This document shows positions 1 to 6,440 of a stretch of DNA of 7,528 nucleotides, piece by piece; positions within the stretch are counted from its first letter, which is position 1, and each line of letters starts with the position of its first letter. The DNA is taken from NCBI GenBank assembly GCA_014359855.1, contig JACIYQ010000104.1, positions 1-7,528 on the forward strand, given 5' to 3'. The translations under genes and the position numbers were made by a program. The notes beneath the pieces are model-generated. The model did no database searches. It worked only from the letters and a program-made list of their open reading frames with translations, and was not told the origin of the DNA. The stretch comes from Parvibaculum sp. GTDB taxonomy: Bacteria > Pseudomonadota > Alphaproteobacteria > Parvibaculales > Parvibaculaceae.

Positions 1-655
1 AGCCGAAGGCGGCGAGTTCCGCAGCGCGTATGCCCGCTTCAGCGGCGTGGCCGGCGTGCAGATGTTTCGTCATGGCGCCGGTCTCGAGAAACTGCCAGAG
101 ACCCGACGACTGACTTCCGGCATTGCCGAGCGCATGAACGGCCTCGCCATCTTCGAGGTCCAACAGCGCGGCGGCGGCCATCGCCGAACCAAAAGGCCCG
201 CAGGTCGCCGTGTTATGCCAGATTTTGTAGTGGGCCGGACCGACCCCCATTCCAACCCGTGACGCCGCTTCAAAGCCGTGGAGAACGGAAGTGAGAAAGC
301 TCCGTCCAGTTGCTCCGCGCTTCCTCGCAAGCGCCCATGCCGCAGGCACGACGACGCAGCCGGGATGCACGACCGACTCCCGATGGAGGTCGTCAGTTTC
401 CAGAATGTGGCAAAGAGCACCCATCAAAAAAGCTTCGCGGCCCGGATCCGGCGCGGCGTTGGAGGGCGAGGCACGCCACCAATCGAGCAGAATGCGGCCT
501 GGCTCCGAATTCCGCCCGGCGAGGCTGTTCGCAACGGCATCGAGCGTGAAAAGGGCCGCCGCCTCGATATCCGCGTCGTTCACTGGTTTCGTGCGGATGA
601 GCGAGACCAATGTCTCGGTGAGGGAGGGGCTGGCGGCAGGGCGTGGATGGTTCAC
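1..655 (-). CDS. MmgE/PrpD family protein (partial, C-terminus beyond left edge)
   Basis: Translating the minus strand from a GTG at 655 gives 218 residues with no stop before the window edge. The protein reads like the N-terminal all-helical domain of the MmgE/PrpD family, which includes 2-methylcitrate dehydratase (PrpD), cis-aconitate decarboxylase and many uncharacterised members. Visible family signatures are LDAVANSLAG at about residues 38-47, ETDDLHRESVVHPG at 86-99, WHNTATCGPFG at 146-156, and GAMTKHLHAGHAAEAG near 193-208. The family is usually about 450 residues, so roughly half is missing. The GTG start is preceded by a weak purine-rich stretch (AAAAGAAA). An in-frame TTG at 676 is the alternative, and an in-frame TGA lies just upstream at 686-688. 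The gene diverges from rlpA. No prp-operon partner is visible, so the substrate cannot be assigned, and I do not call it PrpD itself. Confidence 0.88.
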   Translation of the reverse strand, partial: MNHPRPAASPSLTETLVSLIRTKPVNDADIEAAALFTLDAVANSLAGRNSEPGRILLDWWRASPSNAAPDPGREAFLMGALCHILETDDLHRESVVHPGCVVVPAAWALARKRGATGRSFLTSVLHGFEAASRVGMGVGPAHYKIWHNTATCGPFGSAMAAAALLDLEDGEAVHALGNAGSQSSGLWQFLETGAMTKHLHAGHAAEAGIRAAELAAFG

Positions 656-679
656 GGCGTTTCTTTTCGTTGGCAAACG

Positions 680-708
680 GAATGTTCATTCGGGCATGAT
701 GGGATCAT
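680..708. promoter_or_regulatory. Two adjacent inverted repeats, candidate operator for the MmgE/PrpD gene
   Basis: Two perfect short palindromes sit side by side 25-53 bases upstream of the GTG at 655: GAATG-TT-CATTC at 680-691 and ATGAT-GGG-ATCAT at 696-708. The second overlaps the putative minus-strand -10 element, as expected for a repressor site. No regulator gene for it is visible in the window. The repeats are seen directly; the operator role is inferred. Confidence 0.35.
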
Positions 709-724
709 TCACACAGCGCCGCAA
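696..724 (-). promoter_or_regulatory. Possible promoter for the MmgE/PrpD gene
   Basis: On the minus strand, TTGCGG (724-719) and CATCAT (701-696) are separated by 17 bases and would place the transcription start about 35 bases before the GTG at 655. The match to the sigma70 consensus is only moderate (TTG plus four of six in the -10), so this is a weak call. Confidence 0.25.
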
Positions 725-737
725 ATGGTCCTTTCCG

Positions 738-766
738 AGCCGCTTCTTGCCGCTGCAAGCGCGGCT
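738..766. other. Strong stem-loop in the divergent intergenic region
   Basis: AGCCGC (738-743) pairs with GCGGCT (761-766) and CTTGC (746-750) pairs with GCAAG (755-759). The two stems stack across a small TT/C internal bulge and are closed by a CGCT loop. Neither side is followed by a T-run, so it is not a convincing intrinsic terminator. It overlaps the putative -35 of the rlpA promoter and may be a regulator-binding dyad. Confidence 0.45.
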
Positions 767-775
767 GATTATAAG
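748..775 (+). promoter_or_regulatory. Candidate sigma70-type promoter of the rlpA operon
   Basis: TTGCCG (748-753) and TATAAG (770-775) are separated by 16 bases and point at rlpA. The expected transcription start is near 782, giving a leader of about 65 bases to the ATG at 847. The -35 hexamer lies inside the 738-766 stem-loop. Confidence 0.42.
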
Positions 776-846
776 AGATTCCATTGTGTTCGCGGGGTGA
801 TTCGCTGCCGATAGGTGCAGCCAGAGTCCTCGGACGGGGTTTTCCG

Positions 847-1851
847 ATGTTCATTCGACCTCAAGAAACGGTTCGCCGCGGCCCCATGATGCCGCGCGCC
901 GTTATCCTTGCCTTTGTCGTCCCGCTCGCCCTCGTGCTTGCGGCTTGCGGCACCACCGAGACGCCGCGCTCTGCGCCGCTCAAACAGGGCGGGGGGGTCT
1001 ACAAAGTCGGCAACCCCTATCAGATCAACGGCATCTGGTATTATCCGAGCGAAAACGACAAGTACGACTCGACTGGCATCGCCTCATGGTACGGCCCGCA
1101 GTTCCATGGCAAGCGCACAGCCAATGGCGAGGTCTTCGATGAGAACCAGCTAACCGCAGCGCATCCGACGCTACCGATGCCGGTTCTTGCGCGCGTGACC
1201 AATCTTGAAAATGGAAAGTCGCTGATCGTTCGTATCAACGATCGCGGACCCTTTGCCGCCGGCCGCGAGATCGACATGTCGAAGAAGGCAGCCGACATGC
1301 TCGGGTTCATGCAGAAGGGCACGGCCAAGGTTCGCGTTCAGTATGTCGGACGCGCGCCGCTTGAGGGCGGTATCGGAGATGGAAGAGCCGTTGCCGAGAC
1401 GTTCGTGGCGCCGCCGGTTGTAACTCCGGACGACGAACGCCGGGTATCGGGCACCGCACCGGTGACAGCCGTTGCCTCCGTTTCCACTTCTGTCCTTGCC
1501 GCACCGTCAGGCGCTGCAAGCGCGCCGCCGCCCGCCGCTCCCACGGCAACGATGAGCCCCATTTCCGACACCCCCGCGCCTCGCAGCGCCGAAACCGTCG
1601 ATCAGCTTCCCGTAACAGGCCCCGGCAATCTCTATGTGCAGGCAGGATCATTCCAGAATCTGCAGAACGCGGAGGCGGTGCGCCAGCAACTGACCGGCGT
1701 CGGACAGGTGGAAATCCAGACCACCATGATCGACGGAACGCCGTATTACAGGGTCCGTGTCGGACCGCTCAGCGATGTGCCTGCCGCGGACAGCTCACTC
1801 CAGAGCGTCATTGCGCAAGGCCACAAAGGCGCCCGAATTGTCGTCGATTAA
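847..1851 (+). CDS. rlpA: RlpA-family septal ring lipoprotein, DPBB plus SPOR domains
   Basis: This is a 334-residue rare lipoprotein A homologue. RlpA proteins sit at the septum in the outer membrane, bind denuded glycan through SPOR and, in Pseudomonas, act as lytic transglycosylases on stem-peptide-free glycan. A lipoprotein signal ends in the lipobox LAAC with the acylated Cys at residue 34. The double-psi beta-barrel spans about residues 77-165 (GIASWYGPQFHGKRTANGE, then RINDRGPF). Glu95, His106 and Asp132 have the same spacing as the residues I recall as important in P. aeruginosa RlpA, so enzymatic activity is plausible. A Pro/Ala/Thr-rich linker follows, then a SPOR domain from about residue 261 (YVQAGSF, YYRVRVGPL). 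I chose the ATG at 847 because a GGACGGGG stretch lies 7 bases upstream; the ATGs at 886 or 889 would give a shorter, equally valid lipoprotein signal. It is the first gene of the operon, 42 bases before the carboxypeptidase. Confidence 0.94.
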   Translation: MFIRPQETVRRGPMMPRAVILAFVVPLALVLAACGTTETPRSAPLKQGGGVYKVGNPYQINGIWYYPSENDKYDSTGIASWYGPQFHGKRTANGEVFDENQLTAAHPTLPMPVLARVTNLENGKSLIVRINDRGPFAAGREIDMSKKAADMLGFMQKGTAKVRVQYVGRAPLEGGIGDGRAVAETFVAPPVVTPDDERRVSGTAPVTAVASVSTSVLAAPSGAASAPPPAAPTATMSPISDTPAPRSAETVDQLPVTGPGNLYVQAGSFQNLQNAEAVRQQLTGVGQVEIQTTMIDGTPYYRVRVGPLSDVPAADSSLQSVIAQGHKGARIVVD

Positions 1852-1893
1852 AGCTTCAGCGAACCGGAAGCGTCCAAAGCCAGAGCGAGACTT

Positions 1894-3051
1894 ATGAAGT
1901 ACCTGACACTGATCTCCGCATTTTTCACGGCCATGTTCTGCGTGCTCCTCGTTGCGCCGCGCGATGCACAGGCGTTCGACACCCAGGCCGAGTATGCCAT
2001 TCTCATGGACTACGACACCGGGACCGTGTTGTGGGGGAAGAATGCCGACGAGCAGATGCACCCGGCGAGCATGAGCAAACTCATGACGCTGGAAATGCTG
2101 TTCAACGCGCTCGACGACGGCAGTGTGTCGATGGACGACGAATTCAAAATCAGCGAGCACGCCTGGCGCGCCGGCGGCGCAGCGTCCGGTTCCTCGACGA
2201 TGTTCGCCGATTTGAATACGACGGTGCCCGTCCATGCGATCCTGCGCGGCATCATCGTTCAATCCGGTAACGACGCATGCATAGCGACGGCCGAAGCGCT
2301 CTCGGGTTCGGAATCGGCCTTCGCCGAAGCGATGACGGAGCGCGGGAAGGAGATCGGACTCCAGAATTCCAACTTCGAAAATTCAACCGGATGGCCGCAT
2401 CCCGATCATTTGATGACGCCGCGCGACCTGGCGGTTCTTGCCCGTCACCTGATTTCCGATTTCTCCGAATATTATCCGATCTTCAAGGAGACGGACTTCA
2501 CCTGGAACGGCATCAAGCAGGGCAACCGCAACCCCGCGCTCTATCTCGATCCTTCAGTGGACGGATTGAAGACGGGGCACACGGTAGCTTCGGGCTACGG
2601 CCTTGTCGCGTCCGCAAAGCGCAAGGATCAGCGGCTCATTCTGGTTCTCAATGGATTGCCGAGCGAGAAGGCGCGTGCGGACGAAAGCGTGCGCCTGCTC
2701 GACTGGGGCTTCCGTTCCTTCAAGCATTACAAGCTCTTCACGGCCGGGACGCCGATCGACAATGCACCCGTCTGGCAAGGTACCTATGGCGAAGTGCCGC
2801 TCGTCAGCAAGACCGACATCGACATCATCATGTCCCCTGAGCAGCGCAAGGACATGAAGGTAACGCTTGTCTACGACGCGCCGATCGAAGCGCCTGTTGC
2901 CGCAGGCCAACGCGTCGGAACGCTGCGTGTCGAGGCGCCGCAGATGCCGGTTCGCGAGTATCCGCTCGTCGCCGGTGGCGCCGTCGAGCGCCAGGGCATC
3001 TTCGGGCGCGCCATGGGCTCTCTCAAGCACATGCTTCTCGGCGGCAGTTGA
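1894..3051 (+). CDS. D-alanyl-D-alanine carboxypeptidase (peptidase S11, low-molecular-mass PBP; dacC/dacA type)
   Basis: This 385-residue periplasmic PBP5/6-type enzyme removes the terminal D-Ala from peptidoglycan pentapeptides and so limits cross-linking. A signal peptide ends at AQA (residues 25-27). All three active-site motifs are present: SMSK with nucleophile Ser59 and Lys62, SGN at 124-126, and KTG at 226-228. A PBP5-type C-terminal beta domain follows at about residues 275-370. The last 18 residues (around GIFGRAMGSLKHMLLGGS) could form the amphipathic helix that ties such enzymes to the inner membrane. Length is normal for the family. It starts 42 bases after the rlpA stop, and that gap holds only a weak GCTTC/GAAGC hairpin (1853-1871) and no clear promoter, so it is probably co-transcribed with rlpA. 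Both genes act on septal or mature peptidoglycan. The exact dac paralogue cannot be decided from this window. Confidence 0.95.
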   Translation: MKYLTLISAFFTAMFCVLLVAPRDAQAFDTQAEYAILMDYDTGTVLWGKNADEQMHPASMSKLMTLEMLFNALDDGSVSMDDEFKISEHAWRAGGAASGSSTMFADLNTTVPVHAILRGIIVQSGNDACIATAEALSGSESAFAEAMTERGKEIGLQNSNFENSTGWPHPDHLMTPRDLAVLARHLISDFSEYYPIFKETDFTWNGIKQGNRNPALYLDPSVDGLKTGHTVASGYGLVASAKRKDQRLILVLNGLPSEKARADESVRLLDWGFRSFKHYKLFTAGTPIDNAPVWQGTYGEVPLVSKTDIDIIMSPEQRKDMKVTLVYDAPIEAPVAAGQRVGTLRVEAPQMPVREYPLVAGGAVERQGIFGRAMGSLKHMLLGGS

Positions 3052-3055
3052 GCCG

Positions 3056-3694
3056 GTGCCGCGCAAACGCTTCATCACGCTCGAAGGCGGAGAGGGTGCA
3101 GGCAAGTCGACGCAGGTGCGTCTTCTCGCGGCGAAGCTCGAAGAGCAAGGCCACAAGGTTGTCGTGACGCGTGAGCCCGGCGGGGCGCCGGGAGCGGAAG
3201 CGATCCGTAGACTGATCGTCAATGGCGACACGGACCGCTGGACGCCCAAGGCCGAAGCCCTGCTGATGTTTGCCGCGCGTGAAGATCATCTCGCACAGAC
3301 GATCCGTCCGGCGCTGGCGCGTGGCGAGTGGGTGGTCTGCGACCGCTTTGTCGACTCGACGATGGCCTATCAGGGCGTCGCGCAGGGGCTCGGACAGAAA
3401 TTCGTGAATGATCTCAGAGAGTTAGTGGTCGGCGATGACATGCCGGCACTGACGCTTGTCCTCGATCTCTCGCCGGAGACGGGGCTCGCCAGGGCTGGCC
3501 GGCGCGCGAATGGCGAGGACCGCTATGAGCGCATGGAAATCGAATTCCACCAGACATTGCGCCAAGCCTTTCTAAATATTGCGAAAAACGAGCCGGAACG
3601 CTGCGTCGTCATCGATGCGGAGAGGGACAAGGGCGAGGTGGCGGAGGCCATCTGGGCCGTGGTTCGGGGATATCTCGATCGCGACTGTCATTGA
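3056..3694 (+). CDS. tmk: Thymidylate kinase (dTMP kinase)
   Basis: This 212-residue cytoplasmic enzyme phosphorylates dTMP to dTDP with ATP, an essential step to dTTP. The P-loop EGGEGAGKST is at residues 10-19, TREPGG at 38-43 and the substrate-binding DRFVDST at 96-102. The lid region carries GRRANGEDRYE, with a basic/acidic pattern typical of bacterial enzymes. The start is a GTG at 3056, only four bases after the TGA of the upstream carboxypeptidase and without a good ribosome-binding site, which suggests translational coupling. The frame is open much further upstream, but that part is a shadow of the carboxypeptidase gene. In many alphaproteobacteria holB follows tmk directly; here a regulatory gap and an M23 gene follow instead. 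The stop codon lies inside the Pho-box-like repeat. Confidence 0.95.
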   Translation: MPRKRFITLEGGEGAGKSTQVRLLAAKLEEQGHKVVVTREPGGAPGAEAIRRLIVNGDTDRWTPKAEALLMFAAREDHLAQTIRPALARGEWVVCDRFVDSTMAYQGVAQGLGQKFVNDLRELVVGDDMPALTLVLDLSPETGLARAGRRANGEDRYERMEIEFHQTLRQAFLNIAKNEPERCVVIDAERDKGEVAEAIWAVVRGYLDRDCH

Positions 3695-3702
3695 AATGTC
3701 AT
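3685..3702 (+). promoter_or_regulatory. Candidate Pho box (PhoB-binding site) overlapping the tmk stop
   Basis: The site reads CTGTCAT-TGAA-ATGTCAT: two 7-base repeats with a 4-base spacer, which is the 11-base period of the Pho box (CTGTCAT repeated). Thirteen of 14 repeat bases match. A degenerate third unit in the same phase (CCGTAAC, 3707-3713, after CGAA) may extend it. It points toward the M23 gene, about 130 bases before its ATG. The first unit also encodes the last two codons of tmk, and the stop TGA lies in the first spacer. The repeat is seen; PhoB control is inferred. Confidence 0.55.
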
Positions 3703-3734
3703 CGAACCGTAACAAAAGGTTTGGTTAAAGACAT

Positions 3735-3763
3735 TTGCTCCGGGCCGGATCCTCGACTATAGA
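3735..3763 (+). promoter_or_regulatory. Candidate sigma70-type promoter of the M23 gene
   Basis: TTGCTC (3735-3740) and TATAGA (3758-3763) are separated by 17 bases, predicting a transcription start near 3770 and a leader of about 65 bases. The candidate Pho box lies upstream and is not in the usual place overlapping the -35. A second, weaker -10-like TTAAAG at 3725-3730 would fit the Pho box spacing better if the third repeat unit counts. Confidence 0.45.
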
Positions 3764-3795
3764 ACTCTTGGTCAACTTATTCCCGAGAGAGTATT

Positions 3796-3811
3796 CCGGC
3801 GACCGCGCCGG
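3796..3811 (+). other. GC-rich hairpin in the 5' leader of the M23 gene
   Basis: CCGGCG (3796-3801) and CGCCGG (3806-3811) form a perfect 6-bp stem with an ACCG loop, ending 24 bases before the ATG at 3836. There is no T-run, so it is not a terminator. It may stabilise the leader or be chance in GC-rich DNA. Confidence 0.3.
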
Positions 3812-3835
3812 CCACACGAAGAAGAAGGATCGCCG

Positions 3836-4522
3836 ATGAAACGACGACACCGGATCAACTTTGGAAAATCGTTTCCCTCCGGCGCCACCCTCCTTCTCCT
3901 CTCCGCCTTTTTTGTTATCCCCGCTTTTCCGGCCCATGCCCGCAGCAACGGAAACGACGTCGCGACGGTGGCGTATGTCCTGCCGCTGACGAGGCCCGAG
4001 CAGGCACCTGCAAGCTACCCCGACCGGCCGCTGCATTTCGGCGACCCCATCGACGTGACCAAGGCACGCATGACATCCGGCTATGGATGGCGCGTGCATC
4101 CCGTCCTCAAGACGCGGAAGATGCACAAGGGCGTCGACTATGCGGCTGCGAAGGGGACGCCAGTCTACGCGACCGAGGACGGCATCGTCGGGATCGCCGC
4201 GTGGCGCGGAAACTACGGCAAGCTCGTCACGATCAAACATTCGGAAACCGTCGAGACCTATTACGCGCATCTCTCCGGCTTCGCGCCCGGCATTCGTCCC
4301 GGCGCAGGGTTGCGGAAGGGCGACGTCATCGGATATGTCGGGATGACGGGCCTCGCAACCGGCAACCATCTTTATTACGAAGTGGCGGTCAATGAGGAGA
4401 GGGTCGATCCTCTCGCGCAGGACCTGAATGCGCAGGTCAACGTACTCGCGGCGGCCGTGAAGCGGCCCGGCGACCGTCAGCTCGCACAGACACGCGACGA
4501 CGGCCTCAGCGCAGCGCGCTAG
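3836..4522 (+). CDS. Exported M23/LytM-domain peptidase-like protein with an altered zinc site
   Basis: This is a 228-residue secreted protein. The signal peptide ends near AHA (residues 33-35) and an LytM domain spans about residues 75-195. Functional members cut peptidoglycan cross-bridges with a zinc ion; degenerate ones activate amidases. Visible motifs are SGYGWRVHP (81-89), HKGVD with ligands His97 and Asp101, YYAHLSGF with catalytic-type His145, and NHLYYEV at 177-183. In the usual HxH motif the second histidine is the third zinc ligand; here that position is Tyr180, while the first (His178) is kept. The protein may therefore be catalytically weak or inactive, or may use a variant site. 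The start is supported by an AAGGA sequence 6 bases upstream of the ATG. It appears to have its own promoter and a Pho-box-like site upstream. Its 3' end overlaps the opposing ptxE gene by 17 bases. Confidence 0.9.
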   Translation: MKRRHRINFGKSFPSGATLLLLSAFFVIPAFPAHARSNGNDVATVAYVLPLTRPEQAPASYPDRPLHFGDPIDVTKARMTSGYGWRVHPVLKTRKMHKGVDYAAAKGTPVYATEDGIVGIAAWRGNYGKLVTIKHSETVETYYAHLSGFAPGIRPGAGLRKGDVIGYVGMTGLATGNHLYYEVAVNEERVDPLAQDLNAQVNVLAAAVKRPGDRQLAQTRDDGLSAAR

Positions 4523-5414
4523 GACCACCGGATAAAATTTCTTCAGGCTTTACTCCGCGCATCAGCGCGTGACCGAGAAAGCGCCGCGCGGCGGAGCCCT
4601 TCGGCATGTCGCGGCGGAGGACGATCTTCGTTTCCTTGACGAGTTCCTTGTCCTTCAGGGGCAAGGCGACGAGCGTGCCTGCCGCAACTTCGTCCGTTAC
4701 CGATGCCTGCATGACGAGGGAAATGCCGAGCCCCGCGCGCACGGCACGCTTTACGGCTTCCGTGTTGCCGAAGCCGTCGACGGTGGTAAGCCGCGAGGCG
4801 ACCGCTCCGAGACGCAGGCGGAGGAGCGTACCCGTTCCCGTTCCGCGCTCGCCACCGAGCAGTCTCTCGCCGATCAATTCCTCCGCCTCCAGATTTTCGC
4901 GTGCCGCCCAGGGGTGGGCGGGATCGACGATGACGACCAGACGCTCGTCGAGCCAGCGATGTTCCTCGAACTCATCCGAGGGCTGCCAGCATTCGACAAT
5001 CGCGACATCAGCCGCGCCCTGACTAAGCCTCTCGAAAGCGGCCGGGTTGCTCCCGATCCAGAGATCGACATCGGAACCATATCGCTGCCGGAAATCGGCA
5101 AGCGGCGCCTGAAGCATGTAGGTGCCGATATTGCTCGATGCGGCGAGACGCAGGGGGCCGCCGGCAACGACGGCATGGGCGCGTTCGGCGGTCGAGACGA
5201 GCGCGCGTGCCAGCGGCAGGAAGGCCGCGCCTTGCGGCGTCGGCTGCGCCGAACCGCGGCGGCGCACGATCAGCGAGGCGCCGAGTTCAGCCTCAAGCTG
5301 GCCTACATGGTCCATGATGGTCGAAGGCGCGATATCGAGAACGCGCGAGGCGGCGCGGAAGCCGCCTGCGTCAACGACCGCCAGAAATGTTCTTGTATGG
5401 AGCAGGTTCAACAT
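4506..5414 (-). CDS. ptxE: LysR-family transcriptional regulator of the phosphite cluster (PtxE-like)
   Basis: This 302-residue LysR-type regulator has an N-terminal winged helix-turn-helix (TRTFLAVVDAGG, recognition helix near residues 28-40, then QLEAELGASLIVRR) and a C-terminal effector-binding domain from about residue 85 (LRLAASSNIGTYML; VAIVE; RAGLGISLV). The start at 5414 (MLNLLHTRTF) fits the family's usual N-terminus; an in-frame ATG at 5450 would add 12 residues that look atypical. The symbol rests on position: it lies directly downstream of ptxD, as ptxE does in P. stutzeri, and overlaps the end of ptxD by 44 bases. The ligand is unknown, and phosphite sensing is an inference. At its 3' end it runs 17 bases into the convergent M23 gene. 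Confidence 0.85.
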   Translation of the reverse strand: MLNLLHTRTFLAVVDAGGFRAASRVLDIAPSTIMDHVGQLEAELGASLIVRRRGSAQPTPQGAAFLPLARALVSTAERAHAVVAGGPLRLAASSNIGTYMLQAPLADFRQRYGSDVDLWIGSNPAAFERLSQGAADVAIVECWQPSDEFEEHRWLDERLVVIVDPAHPWAARENLEAEELIGERLLGGERGTGTGTLLRLRLGAVASRLTTVDGFGNTEAVKRAVRAGLGISLVMQASVTDEVAAGTLVALPLKDKELVKETKIVLRRDMPKGSAARRFLGHALMRGVKPEEILSGGPSALR

Positions 5415-6426
5415 CTTCGATGATTTCCAGGAGAGTGCCGACGGGCGCATTCACGGCATGAGCGGGAGCACGTCCGGCGAGGAGGTCGACGATGCCGCGC
5501 GCCGCCGAAAGTTCGATGTTGCGCCTGACATCGACAACGGCAGAACCGATATGCGGAGTGAGGACCGTTCGGGCGGTATTGCCGAGGAGGCGCGGTTCTA
5601 TTTCATGGGGCCGTCCATCGCGCGCCCAGTCTTCGCATTCGAAGACGTCGGCCGCATAGCCTGCGAGGTGCCCCGTCTCAAGCGCGTCGGCAATCGCCGC
5701 TTCGTCCACGAGCGAGCCGCGCGCGGGGTTCACGATGCGGGAACCGGGCTTCATGCGCGCGATGGCCGCGCGGCCGATGATGTGTTGCGTGGCGTCGGTG
5801 AGAGGCAGGGCAAGAACAAGCCAGTCCGCTTCGGCGATGACGCTCTCCATATCCGCGAAGGTGACATGCGGATTGCCGCCTTGCGGTTGTGCCGCCGCAT
5901 CCGACGCCAGGATACGGCACCGGAAAGAAACGAGACGTTCGGCAATGGCCTGTCCGACGAGACCGAAGCCGAGAATGCCGACCGTCGCGCCGTCGAGGCC
6001 CGCGCCGTAAAGGGCAGGGCGCCAACCCGCGAAGCCGTCTCTTCTGATGGCGGTGTCGCCCGCCACAATGTTGCGCCCGAGGGAGAGCATGAGACCGATG
6101 GCAAGTTCCGCCGTGGGGACGGTCAGCAGGTCGGGTACGATGGTGACGGTGACGCCCGCGCGCGTGCAGGCTTCGATATCGATATTGTCGTAGCCCTTGA
6201 GCGCCGCGCCGATCACGCGGAGCTGCGGACAAGCGGCCAGAAAATCCGCGTCGATGCTGTCTGTCATGAAGGCCATGAGACCGAAAGCATCGCGGCAATG
6301 TTCGCGCAACAGCTCCGGCGGCCAGGGCGTTTCATCCGGGTTGACGACAAGCTGTGCATGGGCTTCGAGAAGGGCCCGCGTTTCCGGAAAGACGCGGTTG
6401 GTGACGACAATTTTCTTCTTCTGCAT
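5371..6426 (-). CDS. ptxD: Phosphite (phosphonate) dehydrogenase, NAD-dependent
   Basis: This 351-residue D-2-hydroxyacid dehydrogenase-family enzyme closely resembles P. stutzeri PtxD, which oxidises phosphite to phosphate while reducing NAD+ in the cytoplasm. PtxD-like blocks are MAFMTDSIDADFL (51-63), ALKGYDNIDIEACT (75-88), VPDLLTVPTAELAIGL (97-112), YGAGLDGATVGILG (140-153) and YAADVFECEDWARDGRP (257-273). The residues matching catalytic Lys76, Arg237, Glu266 and His292 of P. stutzeri PtxD are all present as Lys77, Arg236, Glu265 and His292; Trp135 matches Trp134. The Rossmann motif GFGLVG is at 153-158, and the acidic Asp176 at the end of the second strand argues for NAD over NADP. The ATG at 6426 lies 14 bases after the ptxC stop with only a weak purine-rich site. 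The frame stays open upstream but there overlaps ptxC and is not part of the gene. The C-terminal tail (about 328-351) is longer than in the 336-residue P. stutzeri enzyme and underlies the start of ptxE. Confidence 0.95.
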   Translation of the reverse strand: MQKKKIVVTNRVFPETRALLEAHAQLVVNPDETPWPPELLREHCRDAFGLMAFMTDSIDADFLAACPQLRVIGAALKGYDNIDIEACTRAGVTVTIVPDLLTVPTAELAIGLMLSLGRNIVAGDTAIRRDGFAGWRPALYGAGLDGATVGILGFGLVGQAIAERLVSFRCRILASDAAAQPQGGNPHVTFADMESVIAEADWLVLALPLTDATQHIIGRAAIARMKPGSRIVNPARGSLVDEAAIADALETGHLAGYAADVFECEDWARDGRPHEIEPRLLGNTARTVLTPHIGSAVVDVRRNIELSAARGIVDLLAGRAPAHAVNAPVGTLLEIIEDVEPAPYKNISGGR

Positions 6427-6440
6427 TCGTTTCGTCTCTT

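Noticed and set aside
278..814. Several plus-strand open frames opposite the MmgE/PrpD gene
   Set aside because: The minus strand carries a continuous recognisable family sequence across 1-655, so these frames are shadows.
784..846. In-frame TTG start giving RlpA 21 more residues
   Set aside because: The added stretch would sit before a complete lipoprotein signal and overlaps the proposed leader; ATG 847 has a better upstream sequence.
767..846. Possible tRNA in the rlpA upstream region
   Set aside because: No acceptor stem, T-arm consensus (GGTTCRA) or plausible cloverleaf could be traced.
3719..3731. CtrA half-site-like TTAACCAA on the minus strand upstream of the M23 gene
   Set aside because: Only a half-site is present and the TTAA-N7-TTAA partner is missing, so it is not distinguishable from chance.
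3725..4528. A 267-codon minus-strand open frame opposite the M23 gene
   Set aside because: It shadows a gene with clear signal peptide, domain motifs and ribosome-binding site, and its protein matches no family I recognise.
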